DNA of 64,000 nucleotides, taken from contig CAJNOJ010000374.1 in assembly GCA_905250025.1 (NCBI GenBank), forward strand, positions 8,415-72,414. The letters are read 5' to 3'. Under the pieces are notes generated by a model. The model saw only the letters and a list, made by a program, of their open reading frames with translations, was not told the origin of the DNA and ran no database searches. The DNA comes from Adineta ricciae. Its lineage: Eukaryota > Rotifera > Eurotatoria > Adinetida > Adinetidae. The position numbers and the translations under genes are program-made. Shown piece after piece: positions 23,490 through 33,869 of the stretch (within the stretch, counting starts at the first letter, position 1; every line of letters starts with the position of its first letter).

Positions 23490-24512
23490 TTATCGGAATT
23501 TTTGAGCTTTTCGGCCATATTTTGGTTTGGATTGAATAACTGCAGATTGTTTAGGTAGTCTACAAAAAGATCTTGTTTGTGTTTTATTGGAGTATAATTC
23601 TTTCAGTACAGGTTCTGTTGTTGATAACTCTCGTACATTTGGTATCGTAAAATCAGAATAATAATTATGGAGGAGCTCTTCTAAAAGCCTACACTGATCT
23701 TCGATGCGGTCTAATAATCTTGAAAGAATTAACTCTGTGCGTCCCTGGTATTTCCGATTTGTCGATTTTGCTTCTATCAATTCATAAGTGCCTTTTCTGC
23801 AAAATGCACATTGAAAATCGATTGGAATCGATTGTAAATCATCATACAACTCCATCTGTTCATCTTCATCAATATTAATCAACACTTCCATTGGATGTCG
23901 CTTGAAAAATAATGGAAATACACATTTATCCAAAATTGTATATGTATGATATCGAAACTGTGAGTTAAATATATCTCGGCGAGTGAAGATCACTGAGATG
24001 AGAGAGAAAACGCTTTCGATCGTTCGAAAATCATTCAAATCATATTCATCTCTCGACAGAGATAAAATAAATTGAGCAGCGAGAGTTCGTGCTTCACCCA
24101 CATTCTTCACTGGACGATAAACAAGTCGTCGGTTTCGATCTGTATTCTTCGTTGGATTCAACGAACGGAGATTTCGTTCATCGAGAAGAGGCGAAGGAAA
24201 TAAATCGACACAAAGATAATCGAATAATTGAAGAACATCGAAAATGTTTTCATCTATAGTCAATTCAGTGAAAAGAACATGAGGTTGTTGAGTGTTGATG
24301 GAATGGAAAAGAGGAATAAACCAAGGAAAACGAATGGGATGATGTAGAACATATTCATGTCGATCATTTTGAAGTAATGGAAAGTTGGTTTTGTTTTCAA
24401 CGAATTTGTTTAATAAAGGAAGACGAATGAGTTGTTGTTGTGTCAATTGAATGAGTTCATTCGAAGGATGAAAACGAAATTTGTGCAGAATTTCTTTCTT
24501 TGTTTCCAACAT
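23490..24512 (-). CDS. Family L orphan gene, copy 2 (IEAKS tail), 340 aa
   Basis: A complete intronless frame from ATG 24512. Residues 1-244 differ from copy 1 by a single residue (DEDEQMEL instead of DEDEKMEL). After GTYEL the tail is IEAKSTNRKYQGRTELILSR... with a predicted helical, leucine/arginine-rich stretch, ending in KPKYGRKAQKFR; there is no P-loop. The immediate 5' and 3' flanks match copy 3, not copy 1, which marks the body as a conversion tract. Function unknown. Confidence 0.75.
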   Translation of the reverse strand: MLETKKEILHKFRFHPSNELIQLTQQQLIRLPLLNKFVENKTNFPLLQNDRHEYVLHHPIRFPWFIPLFHSINTQQPHVLFTELTIDENIFDVLQLFDYLCVDLFPSPLLDERNLRSLNPTKNTDRNRRLVYRPVKNVGEARTLAAQFILSLSRDEYDLNDFRTIESVFSLISVIFTRRDIFNSQFRYHTYTILDKCVFPLFFKRHPMEVLINIDEDEQMELYDDLQSIPIDFQCAFCRKGTYELIEAKSTNRKYQGRTELILSRLLDRIEDQCRLLEELLHNYYSDFTIPNVRELSTTEPVLKELYSNKTQTRSFCRLPKQSAVIQSKPKYGRKAQKFR

Positions 24513-25001
24513 TGTTGAAATATATAGACGAGTGACTTTTCTAACTGATAAATTTTCTGTTTTATATATCCAGTGTGTTTATCAGAGCAATGTAAAGGAA
24601 AAAACCGTGTGCTTTTTTCGTGTTTCTTTCCGTTGTCCTTTGAAACGTGAATCATCGTGAATCGATTCGTTGGATTTTTTCTTGACGCTATAGAGTGTGA
24701 TGTGTGGTCATAGTGTCTACAGACTTTCTATCATTGAAAAGTGGTGGAAGAAATGAATTTCCAAAAACAGTTTTACGAGAGTCAAATCTCTTTGTATTAT
24801 TTATTTTCAAGTTGCGACTGATACTTTTGATTCACTTTGATCTTTCCTGCCATTTGCCGACGCAATAAACAACACGTAGATATTTCACTAAAAAGAATCA
24901 GTGTGAATAGATGTCGATATGAAATATAAGTAAGTTGATACCCACGTATAATTTCATATCATATGAAATAAGTCAATGGAGAAAGGAAGAGAGGAGAGTT
25001 A
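24513..25001. other. Spacer upstream of hevein/expansin-like copy 2
   Basis: Matches 29675-30163 and 37167-37640 closely and holds no recognised gene. The promoter and first exon of the following gene should lie in the short N gap next to it. Confidence 0.5.
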
Positions 25002-25034
25002 NNNNNNNNNNNNNNNNNNNNNNNNNNNNNNNNN
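25002..25034. other. Assembly gap (33 N), under-sized
   Basis: By comparison with 30164-30779 about 600 bp should lie here, covering the promoter, exon 1 and the start of exon 2 of the hevein/expansin-like gene. The gap length in the assembly is therefore not real. Confidence 0.9.
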
Positions 25035-25267
25035 AACAATAGACTTTGTGGTCGACATATTTCAGTGAATGGACCACGAGGTTCAGTGACTGTCCGAGTT
25101 GTTGATCGTTGTCCAGTATGCAAACCTGTAAGTGAAACTGAGTGCTATAGGAATTGAATGTGATCTATCTTCTGTTTTAGGGCGATTTGGACTTGAGTCC
25201 AGCTGCTTTTGATCGAATCGCCGATCGAAATCAAGGACGAGTTCGTATCAACTGGAGATTCGCTTAA
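25035..25267 (+). CDS. Hevein/expansin-like protein, copy 2 (3' part)
   Basis: The end of exon 2 (25035-25127), a 53-nt intron and exon 3 (25181-25267, TAA) are present and in frame, covering LCGRHISVNGPRGSVTVRVV, DRCPVC and the C-terminal barrel strand. The 5' portion and intron read like copies 3 and 4; from about 25222 on the sequence reads like copy 1 (ending INWRFA with the AGATTC codons). This is a mosaic gene. The hevein module is in the gap. Confidence 0.75.
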
Positions 25268-25328
25268 ATATTCTGATAATTTGATAATTTTTTTGCTAAA
25301 TAAATAATTGAATAACAAAAAAAGAAAA

Positions 25329-25465
25329 GGTTAAACAACGTCGTTGATATTGTATCGTGGTGGGTATCGAACCCACGCATCCATATGGATAAGAGTTTTC
25401 AAGACTATCGACTTAACCACTTGTCTACACGAAGGAATCAACATATAAAGCTAACCGTACGAGCA
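25329..25465 (-). repeat. tRNA-Ser-like dispersed repeat, copy 2
   Basis: Same element as at 20291; tRNA-shaped part 25434-25352 (minus). Anticodon loop CTTGAAA (TGA). The variable arm forms an ATCC/GGAT hairpin. The 5' arm is slightly altered (GGTTAAACAACG). Confidence 0.65.
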
Positions 25466-25489
25466 GAATCAATCCTATTCTTACATCCG

Positions 25490-25610
25490 GACGTGGTTAA
25501 GATTACTGATATTATCTCATTCGTCATTCAGCGAATAGAAATGTTATTCAAGGAGAAAAGACAATAACGCATGTTCTAAAATTGTAATAAGAGAAAGGAA
25601 AAAAGAAGAC
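25490..25610. repeat. Second dispersed repeat, copy 2
   Basis: Collinear with 20451-20573, again 24 bp after the tRNA-like unit. Confidence 0.5.
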
Positions 25611-26559
25611 ACGTAATTCGTTGTATTGATATATTTTATTCGTGTCAGCAACCATGTTCTGGGAAGTGCGGCCACTACTGTTCGGTCGGAAAACTAACGA
25701 CAAACTCTATAATATGGACGATGTCTCAGTACAGAATGGGAAAAGATCTTGTAAACAATCGAATGGTACGCGTACGGGAGAAAAGGACAGAAAGACATAC
25801 CAGTCGACAACAAGAGCATTTCGTTTAACTTCTTATGCTTTTTGTTCATACTATCTGTGATGTACTTTGATATGATGTTTTTTTGCGTTCTCCTCTGTAT
25901 GCCAGAATATATAAACGCGTGTCTTGTATCATAGAACGATGCAATTTACGAGAAAGGAACAAGTATAGGCGTATTTTCATCAGCGCATACATCTATCCCA
26001 TAAAAAATCGTTACACTGTCAGGATCAAATCGTCGATGGCTGTCGATTTGTCTCTATTTTTATTACAATAGCTTTTGCGTTCTGTTCTACATCGCTTTCA
26101 GATTTATTAACTTACAAATTACATCGAATCTCAACTAGCAGATATTTGTCTTCCGTCTGAAGCCTCCTGTTCGAGTACACTTAATAACCATTTGTAGAAA
26201 GTTGGCTTCATTTGATATATAAAATATTGTTATATATTTTAAATCTTTACGACTATTTAATTTAATAAAACGTTGAAGTGAAGAATGAATTTGTTTGAAA
26301 ATTCATCACTTTAAAAATTCGCCAATGATTTTTTTCACTGGTAAGCGCCTCTAGGAATAATTGGATAAATTCATTGAAATTTTTTTTTGTGACGTTATAG
26401 TCTCACTTTGTAATACCCATTCTCAAAAACGTATATATTAGTGAATTGGGAGATGCATCGTCACATTGATTTCGAAGACTTACCCTGGTGCAAAAGTATA
26501 GTTGGTGAAGATGCTATCTAGAAAACGAGATTGAAACACATCAATTCCATGTTCCTCTG

Positions 26560-27860
26560 AAACAGTGTCAATTGAAAGGGGAACAGCAAGCTCAACAAAA
26601 ATACAACGATGCACTTGGAGTTCAGCATGAAGAGTCTCAAGACAGTTTTGTTATTGATGATGGTGCTCTGCCACCAGATAAACCATGTGCTATAACAATT
26701 TCATACGTCACTGAACTGGAACTCGTTAAAAATAGAACTAAAATTCGCATTGTTGTTCCAACAACTCTTGCATCACGTTACAATACAAACAAAGAAGGTA
26801 TCAGTTCGTTAGCAGGTATAATGCAACGAACACGTTCAATCAGCTCCATATACAATTGGACTTCATTGTCGCGTGGAAAACATTGAGATATCACGCGTTA
26901 GTTCCAGGTCACATCCAATTCAAGTTGATTAAATCAAGAAGATGTTCATCTGGATTGAGATGCTATCACTCATATTGAATTTGAAGAAAACCGACCAAAT
27001 ACAGTCCTTGCTATTGATTCAGATGCCATAATGACATAGACAGAGATTGAATTAATTCGTCAGGCCATGTTCTTATTTCTCAATAGTCTCTCGAGCAACT
27101 GTTATTATTTCAATATTCTTTGACTCAGGAGCATATATAAAAAATTGTTCACTGATATTACAGTCGTTTATGATGAAAACAATCGGGAACAAGCAGAGAG
27201 ACTAGTTCATAATATGAAGGCTAATGTGACTGGTAGTGAACTGGTGAGATTGTTGAAATACGCACAGCTATAGGATTTTAATGAAAAGAGCTGATTCGTT
27301 TCGTTGCTTCCTTTACAATGGCTTGACGAACATCCACCCAGTAAAGGTCTTACGCAAGAAACTTTTTTCTTGCTGATGGTGAAATATCGAATGTTAAGCA
27401 AGTGCCTGATTTATGTTGTTGAGCGCTGAAGCCAATTCGAATATTTTCGTTTGGTTTGGATCATTCACCGAGCCGTGCGCTCGCCAAAGACTTTGCTAAT
27501 ACAATTGATGGATGTGATGTTCACTTACGAAAGGCTCTTGGACCTTGCTTTACAGTTAATCACAATGGAATGAGTGGTCAGCTGGCCTCCAAAGCACTGA
27601 TTTCTGAATTGGAACATTTAAAATGATCTTCATCTGACAAACAAGATTCTACAGAAGAAATAATAAAGAAAAACATTGTCGACATTTCACTTAAGCACAA
27701 AGCATTCTCAGTCTATAGACGGATTCTATTAGTGTAGAAAAACGTGTTAATGAAAATAATGCTAACATGATCTTGTGTGAAGTGCCTATTCAAATATCAG
27801 CTGACAAATCAATATTGAAAATATTTAGACAAACATATGGAGAAAGTACGTCACAATCAG
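26560..27860 (+). pseudogene. Decayed VIT/vWA (VWA5A-like) gene, copy 2
   Basis: Same fragments as at 21485 (EEQQAQQKYND is here GEQQAQQKYND; DSFVIDDGALPPDKPC; SYVTELELV) with shared stops plus private indels: 24 bp missing inside the VIT part and about 42 bp missing within the vWA end near 27520. Not a functional gene. Confidence 0.6.
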
Positions 27861-28142
27861 CATTTGAAGTTGCAATGGAATGCATAACTAAACGCTGCGG
27901 AGCATGACTATTATTACGCTCATGAATATTATACTAAGGAAAAACATCTTCTCCATCAAGTTTATGTACATAGGTATGCTGTGGAACAACGTTGTCGTAT
28001 TACCGGAAAGCGTCAACAGGAAGGAATCACCTCCATAGAGGTATAATGTAGTTCGAAATATATTTCTTACGGCGCGAGATTGTTATTGTAATGCCCAAAT
28101 TGACTTCTATGAATCTCGCAAGAATGTTATCAGAAATCTCAG

Positions 28143-28472
28143 ATGTTGTTGTGTGATGACACAGTTTTAAGCTCTGACATCGACTTCATCGAAGCCCAAC
28201 GCCGCTACGAACATGAGAAACAATCTTTAAAGAAGTCGGAAGATGAAGATATCGTTCGTCAAATCGTCAGTCAACAGAAATATGATATCCTTTTTCAGGC
28301 AAATGCGAAGAGAACTCGTCAGCTGATTAGCAAGTTATTGTCAGACTCCCAACCGATAGAAGAGTCTGAAAAGCACGTGCACGTCTTCTCCACATGCTGG
28401 AAAGTAACCAGAATAAACTTGATACTTTACTTAAAAGGATTCGACCACAAATATGAAAGTTTGTACCACTGA
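28143..28472 (+). pseudogene. Open relic of unknown family, unit II
   Basis: A 109-codon frame including IEAQRRYEHEKQSLKKSEDE and ISKLLSDSQPIEESEK. It corresponds to the broken relic at 23020-23300. It looks helical and charged, and has no recognised domain. Probably a remnant, although translation cannot be excluded. Confidence 0.3.
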
Positions 28473-28660
28473 TTTCCACAGTAAACATGAAAGTGTTTGT
28501 CGAAAATAAACGACCATTTTCAAAAAAAAAAAAGAATGAACAACATATGCGAAGATTGAGTGTGATCATACGAAAGCCGTTTTCAATATTAAGCTTGCCT
28601 TTATATCGACGGACAAAAGAAGATTTCTACATCTGGTAAAATTAAACTACAGAAAAACTT

Positions 28661-29674
28661 TTATCGGAATTTCTGAGCTTTTCGTCCATATTTTGGTTTT
28701 AATTGATTAACTGCAGATTGTTTAGGTAGTCTACAAAAAGATCTTGATTGCGTTTTATTGGAATATAATTCTTTCGGTACAGATTCTGTTGTTGATGACC
28801 ATCGGACATTTGGTATCGTAAAATCAGAAAAAATACTATGGAGGGCCTTTGCTAAAAGTCTACACTGATCTTCAATGCGGTCTAAGAATCTTGAAAGAAT
28901 TAAATCTGTGTATTCCTGGTATTTCCGATTTGTCGATTTTGCTTCTATCAATTCATAAGTGCCTTTTCTGCAAAATGCACCTTGAAACTCGATTGGAATC
29001 GATTGTAAATCATCATATAATTCCATCTTTTCATATTCATCAATATTGATCAACACTTCCATTGGATGTCGCTTGAAAAATAATGGAAATACACATTTAT
29101 CCAAAATTGTATATGTATGATATCGAAACTGTGAGTTAAATATATCTCGGCGAGTGAAGATCACAGAGATGAGAGTGAAAACACTTTCGATCGTTCGAAA
29201 ATCATTCAAATCATATTCATCTCTCGACAGAGATAAAACAAATTCAGCAGCGAGAGTTCGTACTTCACCCACATTCTTCACTGGACGATAAAAAAGTCGT
29301 CGGTTTCGATCTGTTGGATTCAACGAACGGAGATTTGGTTCATCGAGAAGAGGCGAAGGAAATAAATCGACACAAAGATAATCGAATAATTGAAGAACAT
29401 CGAAAATGTTTTCATCCATAGACAATTCAGTGAAAAGAACATGAGGTTGTTGAGTGTTGATGGAATGGAAAAGAGGAATAAACCAACGATAACGAATGGG
29501 ATGATGTAGAACATATTCATGTTGATCATTTTGAAGTAATGGAAAATTGTTCTTGTTTTCAACGAATTTGTTCAATAGAGGAAGACGAGTGAGTTGTTGT
29601 TGTGTCAATTGAATGAGTTCATTCGAAGGATGAAAACGAAATTTGTGCAGAATATCTTCCTTTGTTTCCAACAT
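28661..29674 (-). CDS. Family L orphan gene, copy 3 (IEAKS tail), 337 aa
   Basis: A complete intronless frame from ATG 29674. It has the same organisation as copy 2 (GTYEL then IEAKSTNRKYQ, ending KPKYGRKAQKFR) but with many substitutions through the body and a four-codon deletion after SLNPT. Its flanks match copy 2 and copy 4. The intact frame in three copies with mainly amino-acid-conservative changes argues that the family is a real protein-coding gene. Function unknown. Confidence 0.75.
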   Translation of the reverse strand: MLETKEDILHKFRFHPSNELIQLTQQQLTRLPLLNKFVENKNNFPLLQNDQHEYVLHHPIRYRWFIPLFHSINTQQPHVLFTELSMDENIFDVLQLFDYLCVDLFPSPLLDEPNLRSLNPTDRNRRLFYRPVKNVGEVRTLAAEFVLSLSRDEYDLNDFRTIESVFTLISVIFTRRDIFNSQFRYHTYTILDKCVFPLFFKRHPMEVLINIDEYEKMELYDDLQSIPIEFQGAFCRKGTYELIEAKSTNRKYQEYTDLILSRFLDRIEDQCRLLAKALHSIFSDFTIPNVRWSSTTESVPKELYSNKTQSRSFCRLPKQSAVNQLKPKYGRKAQKFR

Positions 29675-30277
29675 TGTTGAAATATATAGACGAGTGGTTT
29701 TTCTAACTGATAAATTTTCTGTTTTATATATCCAGTGTGTTTATCAGAGCAATGTAAAGGACAAAAACCGTGTACTTTTTTCTGTTTCTTTCCATTATAT
29801 CCTTTGAAACGTGAATCATCGGGAATCGATTCGTTGGATTTTTCCTTGACGCTATAGAGTGTGATGTGTGGTCAGTGTCTACAGACTTTCTATCATTTAA
29901 AAGGGGTGGAAGAAATGAATTTCCAAAACCAGTTTTACGAGAGTCAAATCTCTTTGTATTATTTATATTCTAGTTGAGACTAATATTTCTGATTCACTTT
30001 GATCGTTCCTGCCATTTACCGGCGCAATAAACAACACGTAGATATTTCACTAAAAAGAATCAGCGTGAATAGATGTCGATATTAAATATAAGTAAGTTGA
30101 TACCCACATATAATTTGATATCATATGAAATAAGTAACTGGGGAAAGAAAGGAAGTAGAGTTACTACTAATCGATTGACTCATAATGTGATATTGTGATG
30201 TGGGGGATATGACATCTGCAGGTAAAGCGTGTATCCTAGCGTAGGTGTTGTATGTCATTCACTTCCTTACAGATCTG
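29675..30277. other. Spacer between family L copy 3 and hevein/expansin-like copy 3
   Basis: Divergent-promoter spacer; repeated at 37167-37770. No gene seen. Confidence 0.5.
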
Positions 30278-30285
30278 TATAAATA
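30278..30285 (+). promoter_or_regulatory. TATA box of hevein/expansin-like gene 3
   Basis: TATAAATA 34-41 bp upstream of the ATG at 30319; identical in copy 4 (37771-37778). Confidence 0.6.
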
Positions 30286-30318
30286 AAGAGGTTCTGAAAT
30301 GATTTTCTACACATAAAA

Positions 30319-31011
30319 ATGCATTCCTCTCTTGCTCTATTCAGTATTGTTTTCGTAGCTCTTGTTGGTTCGCTTTATGCTCAATATGACCAACAGGAAC
30401 AGTTGGCTGGAAGTGAACCAAGTAATTTAGCGCGATTATTACCAATCCTTAGCCGTCGAGCTCGTGCAACGTCTTGTCCTGCCGGATTGTGTTTATCGAA
30501 ATGGGGTTATTGTGGTAACACAGCTGAGCATTGTGGTTCAGGATGTAAAAGCGGCCCATGTAAAGGTGGTTCGGGAAACAACGGTGGTCAACGAAGTGGG
30601 GAAGCAACATATTATGCTCGTAAGTATTTTTGATAATGAAATCAACTTGAGAGAAACAGAAATATTTATCTAAATAGCTGGTCTTGGTGCTTGTGGTGGA
30701 TATAATCATGGAAATGAATTTGTTGTTGCTATGGCTGCTCCAGATTTTGATCCACACACTCCAAATCGTAATCCAAATAACAATAGACTTTGTGGTCGAC
30801 ATATTTCAGTGAATGGACCTCGAGGCTCAGTGACTGTCCGAGTTGTTGATCGTTGTCCAGTATGCAAACCTGTAAGTGAAACTGAGTGCTATAGGAATTG
30901 AATGTGATCTATCTTCTGTTTTAGGGCGATTTGGACTTGAGTCCAGCTGCTTTTGATCGAATCGCCAATCGAAATCAAGGACGAGTTCGCATCAACTGGC
31001 GTTTTGCTTAA
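30319..31011 (+). CDS. Secreted hevein plus RlpA/expansin-like protein, copy 3
   Basis: Exons 30319-30619, 30678-30871 and 30925-31011 give 193 aa; introns 58 and 53 nt. Signal peptide MHSSLALFSIVFVALVGSLY; hevein module CPAGLCLSKWGYCGNTAEHCG followed by CKSGPC; then the double-psi beta-barrel (TYYAPGLGACGG, DFDPHTPN, LCGR, VVDRCPVC, GDLDLSPAAFDRIA). All eight hevein-type cysteines expected from copy 1 are kept. The 5' part of exon 2 matches copy 1 (GYNHGNEFVVAM) rather than its allele at 38171 (INSNGNELVAAM), pointing to a short conversion tract. Likely secreted and acting on chitin or wall glycans. Confidence 0.87.
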
Positions 31012-31273
31012 TTATTTAATTCATTTAAAAAATCAAACTGTAAACAAATCTTTTATCTGTTTAATTGTTTCTTATTATCAATAAAGTAATGAAGTACGTG
31101 ATGAAGGTTACATATAGTTTTCGATTTCGACAATATTACTCTAAAAGAACCTCAATTTATCGTAACATAACTGTTATGATTAACATTATAACATGTGAGT
31201 GAAAAGATTTAAACCAACTTTCTCCTCCTAGAGGAAGTTTAATCGATGTGAAAAAGAAAAAAACAATCAACTC

Positions 31274-31486
31274 AGTGGGTTGACGTATATCTTTGTTGGT
31301 GATGAACAATCAATTTATGCTTCGGATTCAGATAATCATCGTGTAATGATATGGTTAAAAGATTCTGAAAGGGAAATTATTCTTGGTGAAAATGGAAAGG
31401 TTGACGGATCAAATCAATTTAATAATTCCAGTAGTTTATTACTTAATTCGGAAAGAGATCTTTATATTGTTGATAAAAGCAATTAA
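31274..31486 (+). pseudogene. NHL-repeat fragment
   Basis: One open stretch reads like one to two NHL blades (QSIYASDSDNHRVMIWLKDS, then GENGKVDGSNQFNNSSSLLL and DLYIVDKSN). There is no start codon context, signal peptide or further blades; a stop follows. It is duplicated at 38762-38980. I read it as the surviving piece of a larger NHL beta-propeller gene. Confidence 0.55.
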
Positions 31487-32418
31487 AGAGTACAAAATTG
31501 TTCATTAACTTCCATTTAAGCCACCCCTCCCTCCATATTCGAAGAGTTATGCGATCAAGAAGTGTCAAAAAGTAAGGGTCCGCGTGACGACGATGTCAGG
31601 TTCGTGTTAAAATGTAGTTGATTTTTTTCGGGAACGTTTTCCGAAAATATTGAGAAAATCAAGGTGAATGTTTTCGTTTTGGAGGAAATGCGGAACAAGT
31701 GCTTTTGATAATTGTGTGTTTTTGTCTACAAATAGATGAAGATTAAAGAATAGAATGCAATGCTCTAGAACTTATCAATGACAGAGAATCAAATGAACAC
31801 ATGTTGAGTCTTGTGTAAGATACTTTTTACTACTGGTCAGCGCTACTCCCGTCAGGAACTACTCGTTGACAGAGAAACCTGTGACATGCAGATAAAAGAA
31901 AGTGAGTCTCTTGTCCTTCAGTTTTTTATTAGAACCAGCTCATACGGTTTGTGACGACTCATATAGAACCTAGAAGGTGCTAGTGATATTCCTTATCGTG
32001 TCGAGCTCATGGAAAAGTTTGGCATCTACATTCAAACATTGTGTTTTTGAAAAGTTCTTTGGAGGCGGGTGGATCTCAGAAAAAAAACACTGTAAAACCT
32101 TCGAAAGTAGAAGTCAAGATCTCTATATAACTGCGCAAAAATCTGACAATTGATAATTTTGACGAAAATTTGCTTTTTCGATCCAGAGGGCCCTTAATAG
32201 ATAAATGTTTTATTTAGAAGTAACCTAAATAATTGACACATAAAACAAATAAGGATCAGTTTTATGTTCTCACTAAATCCGTTGGAAAATTTCTATTTTT
32301 AGAATAACTGAAAAAGCTTGTGAGTTTTCGTTTGCCATAGTCTTAAGAAAAATCCTCTCGAGGAACATATGGACTTTGATTAAAGAAACATCTGCGACAC
32401 CCACTTAGCAACAATTTG
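31487..32418. other. Spacer with no recognised gene
   Basis: About 930 bp, repeated at 38981-39940 with indels. No coding frame or RNA gene is recognised. TATTTAAA at 32419-32426 is the likely TATA element of the next gene. Confidence 0.45.
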
Positions 32419-32426
32419 TATTTAAA
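32419..32426 (+). promoter_or_regulatory. Putative TATA element of the 133-aa secreted-protein gene
   Basis: TATTTAAA lies about 50 bp before a 5' leader exon that ends at the splice donor 32477/32478. The same element is present in the broken copy near 39942. Confidence 0.4.
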
Positions 32427-32532
32427 GCGCCGTTGTCTCAACGCTCGAATTCATTATCTTTTCGTATCAAACAAGGTAAGAAATAGTTCGTTAATAATAC
32501 TATGCCATATGAAGATTTATTTTCGTCTTTAG

Positions 32533-32934
32533 ATGAACTCATCAATTCTGTTGTTATTCGCAATTGGACTATTAGTATTGGTCATGGGTGGACAAGGTAT
32601 GGTATGCACACAGTGGGTATCTATGGGCACTACACTTGTGTTCAACAAACCAGGAACCTGCTATGGGCCAGAAATTCATGTATCTGGAAATAATTGGCGC
32701 CTATGCTGTGATCGTTTCGGCACCCGACAACTCCAAGTGGCAACACACAGTGTTATTGAGCCTCTTTTACCTACATCTGTTCAAGATCGTAGCTTAGTGA
32801 AATGTACTCGGTGGATGACTTCTACAACAACTTCTCGTATTGCATTGGCTGAAAATGCTTGTGAAGCATCATTACATGCGCAATTCATCGATGGAAGTTT
32901 GTGCGCAATGACTTGCGTGATAAGTCTCGTGTAA
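32533..32934 (+). CDS. Small secreted cysteine-rich protein, 133 aa
   Basis: ATG 32533 lies directly after a splice acceptor (TTTAG). A donor AAG/GTAAGA at 32478 gives a 55-nt intron in the 5' leader, so the first coding exon starts exactly at the ATG. The N-terminus MNSSILLLFAIGLLVLVMGGQG is a signal peptide. The mature part has nine cysteines (including WRLCC, SLCAMTC) and no domain I recognise. It lies between the NHL relic and a tRNA-like repeat. A second copy (40024) is broken by a frameshift and has lost the leader splice donor. Confidence 0.65.
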   Translation: MNSSILLLFAIGLLVLVMGGQGMVCTQWVSMGTTLVFNKPGTCYGPEIHVSGNNWRLCCDRFGTRQLQVATHSVIEPLLPTSVQDRSLVKCTRWMTSTTTSRIALAENACEASLHAQFIDGSLCAMTCVISLV

Positions 32935-32975
32935 TATTTAGGATAAATTGGTTGACGAAATGAAACAAAAATGAT

Positions 32976-33112
32976 GGTTAGATAGCGTCGTTGATATTGT
33001 ATCGCGGTGGGGATCGAACCCACGCATCCATAAGGATAAGAGTTTTCAAGACTATCGACTTAACCACTTGTCTACACGAAGGAATCAACATACAAAGCTA
33101 ACCGTACGAGCA
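32976..33112 (-). repeat. tRNA-Ser-like dispersed repeat, copy 3
   Basis: tRNA-shaped part 33081-32999 (minus), anticodon loop CTTGAAA, variable arm ATCC-TTAT-GGAT, B box GGTTCGATCCC. Here it follows a different gene than copies 1 and 2, which shows that the element disperses on its own. Confidence 0.7.
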
Positions 33113-33191
33113 TACTCAATAATATGATTATAAAAACGAATATTTCTTTGAAGTTATGCAATTACCGCAACAGAAAAGAAAACAAAAACAT

Positions 33192-33623
33192 TTAATTCAA
33201 TTTGCACATAAAAATAACGAATAAAAAATGTGCGAAGCACGGCAAAGTCGTTAGTTTTCCTGATGCATTTGGAAGAATGTTGGTGATAATGGATGTTGGT
33301 GAATTTTCGACACTATCAATCTCACTATCATCGTACAAAACTCCACAAATAATACTTGAATCCATCGTTGAAAACGCATCACCTTTGTAAACGATTCCTT
33401 TCTTCATCCAACATGTTCCGCCGTTCCAAGTTGTCCAAGTGAAATGAGTACAACTGATCGTTTGATTACATCGTTGGAAACAATCTTCAGATGATGTCCG
33501 AGCATTGGATAAATCATTATTGACAAAGTCACAACCGGTACCAACATTCTCATTCCATTGAATGTTATCACTTTCAACGATATTTATCAAGAGAAAAAGG
33601 AAAAGAGGAAAATGTTTGATCAT
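33192..33623 (-). CDS. Secreted PAN/apple-domain protein, 143 aa
   Basis: ATG 33623; signal peptide MIKHFPLFLFLLINIVES. One PAN/apple-like module follows: W-N-E-N-V-G-T-G-C-D-F, then NARTSSEDCFQRC, CTHFTWT, GGTCWMKKG and SIICG, with six cysteines in the usual order. The C-terminus is hydrophobic (FAHFLFVIFMCKL), which could be a GPI-attachment signal. PAN modules bind carbohydrate or protein ligands. The gene lies between the two dispersed repeats that are adjacent elsewhere, so it or its locus was inserted between them or they were separated around it. Confidence 0.75.
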   Translation of the reverse strand: MIKHFPLFLFLLINIVESDNIQWNENVGTGCDFVNNDLSNARTSSEDCFQRCNQTISCTHFTWTTWNGGTCWMKKGIVYKGDAFSTMDSSIICGVLYDDSEIDSVENSPTSIITNILPNASGKLTTLPCFAHFLFVIFMCKLN

Positions 33624-33738
33624 TTATTGTTATTTCGATATGAAGGATGAAAGAAATGAAACATTTTATGATAAATATATGTCATAAGAAAAAAAAATCA
33701 ATTGACATAATTATGAATATCAGATATCGAATGGTTTC

Positions 33739-33869
33739 GACGCAGTTAAGATTATTAATAATATCTTATTCGTCATTCAACTGATAGAAATCGTCCTCAA
33801 GGAAAAAAGATAATGACGCATAAAAAACTGTTCAGATTGGTAACAACAATAAGAAAAGAAAGAAGAAGC
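33739..33869. repeat. Second dispersed repeat, copy 3 (diverged)
   Basis: GACGCAGTTAAGATTATTAA through GATAATGACGCAT and a purine-rich tail, matching 20451-20573 at most positions. Confidence 0.5.

Noticed and set aside
31274-31486. A functional NHL-repeat protein gene
   Set aside because: Only one to two blades, no start context or further exons; treated as a relic.
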